Below, piece after piece: positions 14,433 to 17,900 of a DNA stretch of 17,900 nucleotides; within the stretch, counting starts at the first letter, position 1, and every line of letters starts with the position of its first letter. This DNA is from SSS58A sp041648155. GTDB taxonomy: Bacteria; Krumholzibacteriota; Krumholzibacteriia; Krumholzibacteriales; Krumholzibacteriaceae. The notes under the pieces are model-generated. The model was not told the DNA's origin. It saw only the letters and a program-made list of their open reading frames with translations, and did no database searches. A program made the position numbers and the translations under genes. Where the stretch lies: positions 1 to 17,900 of the forward strand of contig JBAZPL010000034.1 of NCBI GenBank assembly GCA_041648155.1, written 5' to 3'.

Positions 14433-15506
14433 TTACGGAATCTTTCGAAAAATCGTATTCGCCAGCGCGACCTCGATCATCATCACAAAGAGCGCCGCGA
14501 GCGCGAAGCTCGCGAAGAGCTCCTTGTAATCGACGAATCGCACCGACTCGATCTCGCTCGTTTCCATTTTATCTATCTCTTCGTAGATCTGGCGCAGCGA
14601 CTTCTCGTCCTCCGCCATGAAGAACCTGCCATTCGTGATGTCGGCGACCTGGTGGAGCGTTTCCTGATCAACCCCCTCGGCCACGGGCACCTTGAAATCG
14701 CCGAAGAGCGTGCGCACCGTGCGCACCGCCTCGCTGCCGCCCACGCCGATTGCGTAGATCTTGATGCCCCAGTCCTTCGCGAGCTGCGCCGCTTCGGCGG
14801 GCGCGCGGCGGCCGTAGTTGTTCTGCCCGTCGGTGAGGAGAATCATTATCTTGCTCTTGATCTCGTACTCCTTGCCCCCCGACTCCTGCACGTGGCGCGA
14901 GAGATCCTCCTCGGCGGTCCTGAGCCGCGCCGCGGCGAGCGCGATCGCATCCCCGATCGACGTCCCGTCTTCGTTTTGCCGCGTGACGACCTTGACGCTT
15001 TCGAGAAAGCGCATGAGCGCCCCATGTTCGAGCGTGAGAGGCGCCATCGTGTCGGCGTAGCGGGCGAATGCGACCATCCCGACGAGGTCGTTCGGACGCC
15101 CCTTGAGCGACTTGCCGTTCCCCATGATGAATTCGGAGAACACCTTTTTCACCACAGCCAGGCGGTCCGAGCGCTGCCCGAAGAAATCCATCTCTGTGCC
15201 CATGCTCCCCGAGCGATCGAGGACCATCTCTACCGCGATGCCCTTCGTCACGTCCTTGACCTTCTCGTGCCCCTGCTGCGGCCGCGCGAGCGCCACGACG
15301 ATGAGAATGAAAGCAAGAATGCGAAGTGCCAAAGGCAGCATGGCGAATGTCGTGCGGAACGACGCGCCGGCGCGCTTGACGTTTCCGATCGTGGAGAAGC
15401 GCACGGTGCCCGGTTTCCCGAACCGCCACAGGTAGAGAATGACGGCCGGGATGGCGAGGAGGGCCATGAAGGCCCACGGGGTCGCGAATCTGATGCCATG
15501 GAACAT
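14433..15506 (-). CDS. batA: BatA: membrane von Willebrand factor A protein
   Basis: First of the two VWA proteins of the Bat cluster. The 357-residue protein has two N-terminal hydrophobic helices (about 10-28 and 55-75) and a C-terminal helix (about 328-350), with the VWA domain between them. The MIDAS is complete: Asp97-Arg-Ser99-Gly-Ser101, Thr182 in DGTSIGDA, and Asp226 in LLTDGQNN. The motif before the domain, ALARPQQGHE, is typical of BatA. The start is ATG at 15506 with AAAGG 9 bases upstream, 40 bases after the stop of the preceding membrane-protein gene. BatA and BatB are similar in layout and probably work as a pair in the inner membrane. Confidence 0.95.
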   Translation of the reverse strand: MFHGIRFATPWAFMALLAIPAVILYLWRFGKPGTVRFSTIGNVKRAGASFRTTFAMLPLALRILAFILIVVALARPQQGHEKVKDVTKGIAVEMVLDRSGSMGTEMDFFGQRSDRLAVVKKVFSEFIMGNGKSLKGRPNDLVGMVAFARYADTMAPLTLEHGALMRFLESVKVVTRQNEDGTSIGDAIALAAARLRTAEEDLSRHVQESGGKEYEIKSKIMILLTDGQNNYGRRAPAEAAQLAKDWGIKIYAIGVGGSEAVRTVRTLFGDFKVPVAEGVDQETLHQVADITNGRFFMAEDEKSLRQIYEEIDKMETSEIESVRFVDYKELFASFALAALFVMMIEVALANTIFRKIP

Positions 15507-15546
15507 ATCGCTCAGCCTTTCGGGCGCATCGAGCCGCCCGGGCCCG

Positions 15547-16590
15547 TCAAGCGGCGCTATCCGCAGGCGCCGCTTCTCCGGCCTCGGCCTTCACCTCCTC
15601 CCGCGCTTTCGTCGCTTCGATGAAATCCTTGCACGTCGCGAACGTTCGCTCCACGTCCTCGACCGACGGCTCCAGCGCCGCGAATTTCACGAGATCGCAG
15701 TGGACGAGGAATTGTCTGAGAATGTCCTTCTTCTGCGCGTCCACCGGAAGCGCCGGGCTCACCTCGACGAGGAACTCCTCGGTCGTGCGCTCGGGCGCCT
15801 TGAGGGCGAAGCGATCCTCGATGTATTCGCGGAGAATGTCCGCGACCTCCGCGGTGAACTCGCGGTAGAGCTTCTGCTCGACGAGCTCGCGCGCGAGGAG
15901 CGCCTCGAGCTTGCGGTAAGCGATCTCGTGGGCGGAAAGAGGCACCACAATCTTTTCCTTTATGCGGCGCCTCTTCCAGAGAATGAGGAACGCCGCCGCC
16001 GCGGCCGCGACGCACCCCGCGACAATGAGGATATTCTTCCACCCGAACGGGAACTTCGCCGGCGGCGCGATGTCGTTAATATCGAGGGAGGCCTTGTCCT
16101 TCGGGAGCAGCGACGCCACCTTCACGAGAATCGTATCGGACTCGAGCACGTGGCGCGTGCTGTCCCCCTCCTGATAGAAGGCGACCTCCATCGGTGGGAT
16201 CTTGTACTCCCCCGAGAGGAACGGCTCGAGCTCGTAGAGACGCTTCGTGACGACGGCGCCGTCCTTCGAGAGCTCCGGCTGGAAGTTCCGATAATCGACG
16301 ATGCCGAACTCGCTCAGCTTGTCGCCGAACTTTGGGAGCTCGGCGCGCCAGCCCTTCTGCGCATGCGTCTCGACGAGCATCTTCACGCGCTGGGCGATTG
16401 TTACCGCGCTGTCGCTCAGCGAGACTTTGAAGCTCACCGGCCCGCTCTCGAACGAGCGCGCGACCTTGAACTCCTTCTCCTTGCCGGCCTTCCCTTTGTT
16501 GCACGAAGGGCAAAGGACAATGAGGACGGAGATCATCGCTAGCGCCGCGATCGCGTGCACGCGGCCCGGCAGAAAGGAGTGTCGATGCAT
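15547..16590 (-). CDS. Bat-cluster membrane protein, BatD/DUF4381-like, possible lipoprotein
   Basis: First gene of the Bat cluster here. From ATG at 16590 the protein has 347 residues. It has an N-terminal export signal (AIAALAMISVLIVLCPSC) with a possible, atypical lipobox Cys, then a beta-rich periplasmic domain (FESGPVSFKVSLSDSAVTIA, EPFLSGEYKIPPMEVAFY). A membrane helix follows (NILIVAGCVAAAAAAFLILW), then a basic stretch and a helical cytoplasmic domain (AHEIAYRKLEALLARELVEQ, ADILREYIEDRFALKAPERT, TEEFLVEV). This layout resembles the DUF4381/BatD-like proteins placed before BatA in many clusters. The start is uncertain: no ribosome site is visible and GTG at 16560 is an alternative. The gene begins 28 bases after the HigA antitoxin stop. 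A MoxR ATPase and a DUF58 protein, usually upstream, are absent at this position. Confidence 0.78.
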   Translation of the reverse strand: MHRHSFLPGRVHAIAALAMISVLIVLCPSCNKGKAGKEKEFKVARSFESGPVSFKVSLSDSAVTIAQRVKMLVETHAQKGWRAELPKFGDKLSEFGIVDYRNFQPELSKDGAVVTKRLYELEPFLSGEYKIPPMEVAFYQEGDSTRHVLESDTILVKVASLLPKDKASLDINDIAPPAKFPFGWKNILIVAGCVAAAAAAFLILWKRRRIKEKIVVPLSAHEIAYRKLEALLARELVEQKLYREFTAEVADILREYIEDRFALKAPERTTEEFLVEVSPALPVDAQKKDILRQFLVHCDLVKFAALEPSVEDVERTFATCKDFIEATKAREEVKAEAGEAAPADSAA

Positions 16591-16618
16591 GATGGCAGCA
16601 CGATTGTATATCATTGGC

Positions 16619-17002
16619 TTATGATGCATACGGCTGCAGCCGAGCAATTTCGTCCGCGTCCTTGCTCCTCATGGCATGCCACAGATCCCAGTCGAGCTGA
16701 AGACCCAGCCAGAAGTCAGCCGACATTCCCAGGACCCTCTCCAGCCGAAGAGCGGTGTCAGGAGTCACACCGCGCTTTCCGCGAACGATCTCATTGAGAC
16801 GCGGAAACGAGACTCCCAGGCGAATGGCAAACTCGGACTGGCTGATCTTCCTCGGTCTCAGGAATTCCTCGAGCAGCATCTCGCCCGGATGGGTTGGAGG
16901 CCGATGCTTCGGCAGCCGCCGTCCGCCGACTCCCTGAGAAGAGCCGGCTCCCGCAGCCCTGCGAGACCTAGTGGTAATCCGCAATTTCGACTTCATAGGC
17001 AT
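16619..17002 (-). CDS. higA: HigA-family antitoxin (XRE helix-turn-helix)
   Basis: Antitoxin and transcription repressor of a HigBA pair. From ATG at 17002 it has 127 residues. The core begins HPGEMLLEEFLRPRKISQSE and continues through a helix-turn-helix (EFAIRLGVSFPRLNEIVRGK), then TPDTALRLERVLGMSADFWLGLQLDWDLW, the standard HigA ending. An unusual basic N-terminal extension of about 35 residues (KSKLRITTRSRRAAG onward) precedes the core. ATG at 17002 is chosen because GGGAG lies 7 bases upstream; ATG at 17008 is too close to it. The gene overlaps the toxin gene by 35 bases, so the two are translationally coupled. It ends 28 bases before the first Bat-cluster gene. Confidence 0.93.
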   Translation of the reverse strand: MPMKSKLRITTRSRRAAGAGSSQGVGGRRLPKHRPPTHPGEMLLEEFLRPRKISQSEFAIRLGVSFPRLNEIVRGKRGVTPDTALRLERVLGMSADFWLGLQLDWDLWHAMRSKDADEIARLQPYAS

Positions 17003-17261
17003 TTCCATTCTCCCAGCGAAAACAAACCCGATATTGATCGTTTATGCGAATGCTGTGCCGCCCGGATCGATCCCCTTTGAGACCCTCCAACCGATTCCCC
17101 GGAGGAACGGCCAACTCCCGCAACTCGCGCACGCGGTTAATCTGATCGAGTTTCCGCCGGGCAATGGCCCACAGTGCCTGTGGACACGACCGGCGGGCTG
17201 CGGAAGTATCGGAACCATCAAAAACGTCCTCCGCTCCCCGGTTTCCAAATGATATTATCAC
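16968..17261 (-). CDS. higB: HigB-family (RelE-like) mRNA interferase toxin
   Basis: Ribosome-dependent mRNA-cleaving toxin of the RelE/HigB family, 97 residues. Diagnostic sequence is present: VPPGNRLEGLKGDRSGRHSI, RINDQYRVCFRW and the terminal VEIADYH, with the Arg, Tyr and C-terminal His positions typical of the family. The start is GTG at 17261, giving MIISF, which matches the usual N-terminus. There is no Shine-Dalgarno; a perfect promoter ends seven bases before the GTG, so the message is predicted to be leaderless. An antitoxin gene overlaps its 3' end. The surrounding promoter is much more AT-rich than neighbouring genes, consistent with acquisition by transfer. Confidence 0.93.
   Translation of the reverse strand: MIISFGNRGAEDVFDGSDTSAARRSCPQALWAIARRKLDQINRVRELRELAVPPGNRLEGLKGDRSGRHSIRINDQYRVCFRWENGNAYEVEIADYH
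17250..17260. repeat. Palindrome at the higB start, possible HigA operator
   Basis: TGATA-T-TATCA is a perfect inverted repeat that overlaps the higB start codon. A larger imperfect repeat (17251-17276, 8-base arms with one mismatch) also covers the -10 box. Such positions suit binding by the HigA repressor, though in AT-rich DNA short palindromes arise easily. Confidence 0.45.
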
Positions 17262-17268
17262 TTATTAT

Positions 17269-17297
17269 ATTATATCGAATACCATTATATTTGTCAA
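17269..17297 (-). promoter_or_regulatory. Perfect sigma-70 promoter of higBA
   Basis: Minus-strand TTGACA (17292-17297) and TATAAT (17269-17274) are separated by exactly 17 bases, matching the consensus in full. Transcription is predicted to begin at about 17261-17262, at the GTG of higB. The promoter lies 28 bases after the stop of the chaperone gene, and no other strong promoter is seen before the bat genes. Confidence 0.85.
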
Positions 17298-17324
17298 CCC
17301 TCGGACGGCCGGCATGGCCAGAAT

Positions 17325-17900
17325 TTATTTACCGCCCAGTTTGGACGTATGGAGCACGACGTTGTAGCGATCCTTGAGCTCGCCGAGGAGCTTCTGCTGA
17401 ATCTCCATCTCCTTCTGCATCCGCACGGCGCCGTAGACCTCGTTCTTGACCTGCTCGAACGCCTGCTCCTTCCCGTCCTTCTTGAACTCGTCCTTGTGGG
17501 CGTCGTAGTAGGCCTTGACGTCTTCGGACTCGATAGCGATCTGCTTCCCGAACTCGCGGTCGAGGAGCTTCTGAGCGAGGATCTTGCGCTCGAGGTTGCG
17601 GGTGAGCGCCTGGAAGCCCGGATCATCCTGGAGCTTCTCCTCGCGGGCGCGGCGATAGAGCATCTCCTCGGCGATGAAGCGCTGGAGCCACTTGTCGCGC
17701 TCCCCCTGCTTGAGCACCTCGTCGAGAAGCTTCTGCTTCTGCGCGCGCTTCTCCTCCGGCGTGAGACCTCCCGCGAGCTGCGAAAGCTGCATGTCGATTT
17801 CCGCTTCGATCATCATATCAAGATCGGCGCGGGTGATCTTCCATGTGCCAACCTCGGCAAGGACGTCCTTCCCGCCGATCGAATCGCTCTTCGCGACGGC
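17325..17900 (-). CDS. SurA-like periplasmic chaperone / peptidyl-prolyl isomerase-related protein (5' part off the right edge)
   Basis: C-terminal 191 residues of a SurA/parvulin-related protein. The frame is open to the right edge, so the start and any earlier domain are missing. The visible part begins AVAKSDSIGGKDVLAEVGTW, a typical opening of the SurA N-terminal helical domain, followed by a hydrophobic-charged helical region (MMIEAEIDMQLSQLAGGL, then DKWLQRFIAEEMLYRRARE). ESEDVKAYYDAHKDEFKK is the segment that normally leads into a parvulin domain. Here it passes directly to a helix (FEQVKNEVYGAVRMQKEMEI) and the end, so no parvulin fold is present in this position. It would therefore act as a chaperone rather than an isomerase, unless a catalytic domain lies upstream. 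The stop is TAA at 17325. Confidence 0.8.
   Translation of the reverse strand, partial: AVAKSDSIGGKDVLAEVGTWKITRADLDMMIEAEIDMQLSQLAGGLTPEEKRAQKQKLLDEVLKQGERDKWLQRFIAEEMLYRRAREEKLQDDPGFQALTRNLERKILAQKLLDREFGKQIAIESEDVKAYYDAHKDEFKKDGKEQAFEQVKNEVYGAVRMQKEMEIQQKLLGELKDRYNVVLHTSKLGGK

Noticed and set aside
13260..15623. Long plus-strand open frame opposite batB and batA
   Set aside because: It is a shadow of two clear VWA genes with complete MIDAS motifs; its own translation has biased Arg/Glu/His composition and no domain.
16631..16642. Perfect 12-base palindrome CGGCTGCAGCCG near the end of higA
   Set aside because: It lies in coding sequence for Arg-Leu-Gln-Pro, no T-run follows and no promoter is near; likely chance.
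16591..16660. Possible promoter for the first Bat gene (TTGCTC with CATAAG-like -10)
   Set aside because: Only about half of the positions match the consensus and spacing is not ideal; too weak to list as a feature.
17298..17324. GGCC-ATGCC-GGCC hairpin after the chaperone gene
   Set aside because: The stem is four pairs with no T-run, so a terminator is not supported.

Overview
The window is gene-dense, GC-rich bacterial DNA. Every gene I can support lies on the minus strand, so transcription runs from high to low coordinates. The longest gene-free stretch is about 110 bases (5893-6002). Sec signal peptides ending in Ala-X-Ala, a LolA-like protein, a SurA-like chaperone fragment and a complete set of Bat proteins point to a Gram-negative (diderm) bacterium. 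A bacterial V/A-type rotary ATPase instead of an F-type operon would fit a deep-branching or candidate lineage, for example one near the FCB superphylum. That placement is inference; no rRNA or marker gene is present.

Layout in transcription order, right to left: (1) the 3' part of a SurA-like periplasmic chaperone gene (17325-17900, cut by the edge); (2) a HigB-HigA type II toxin-antitoxin pair (16619-17261) with a perfect TTGACA-N17-TATAAT promoter; (3) a Bat (aerotolerance) cluster: BatD/DUF4381-like membrane protein, BatA and BatB (von Willebrand A proteins with MIDAS motifs), BatC (TPR plus Gln-rich tail) and BatD; (4) a second toxin-antitoxin pair, BrnT-BrnA type (9961-10528), with its own AT-rich promoter and operator, between batD and batE; (5) BatE (TPR, two membrane helices, SH3-like); (6) a three-gene set made of a secreted C1B (PepC/bleomycin hydrolase) peptidase, a LolA-fold periplasmic protein and an unrecognised membrane protein; (7) a V-type ATPase operon, H-C-I-K-F-E-A, starting from a consensus sigma-70 promoter at 5950-5978 and running off the left edge inside subunit A. 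Subunits B and D are expected beyond it.

The V-ATPase genes encode the peripheral stalk (H, E), central shaft parts (C, F), the ion-translocating membrane part (I, K) and the catalytic headpiece (A). The Bat proteins probably form an envelope complex: BatA and BatB present VWA domains, BatC and BatE supply TPR scaffolds, and BatD and the first protein supply periplasmic Ig-like domains with cytoplasmic tails.

The most unusual structure is the association of two unrelated toxin-antitoxin modules with this Bat cluster. One lies 28 bases upstream of its first gene and the other lies inside it, 15 bases upstream of batE. In both, the toxin gene comes first and the -10 box ends only 6-7 bases before the toxin start codon, which predicts leaderless toxin transcripts. 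No CRISPR array, insertion sequence, tRNA or rRNA was seen.
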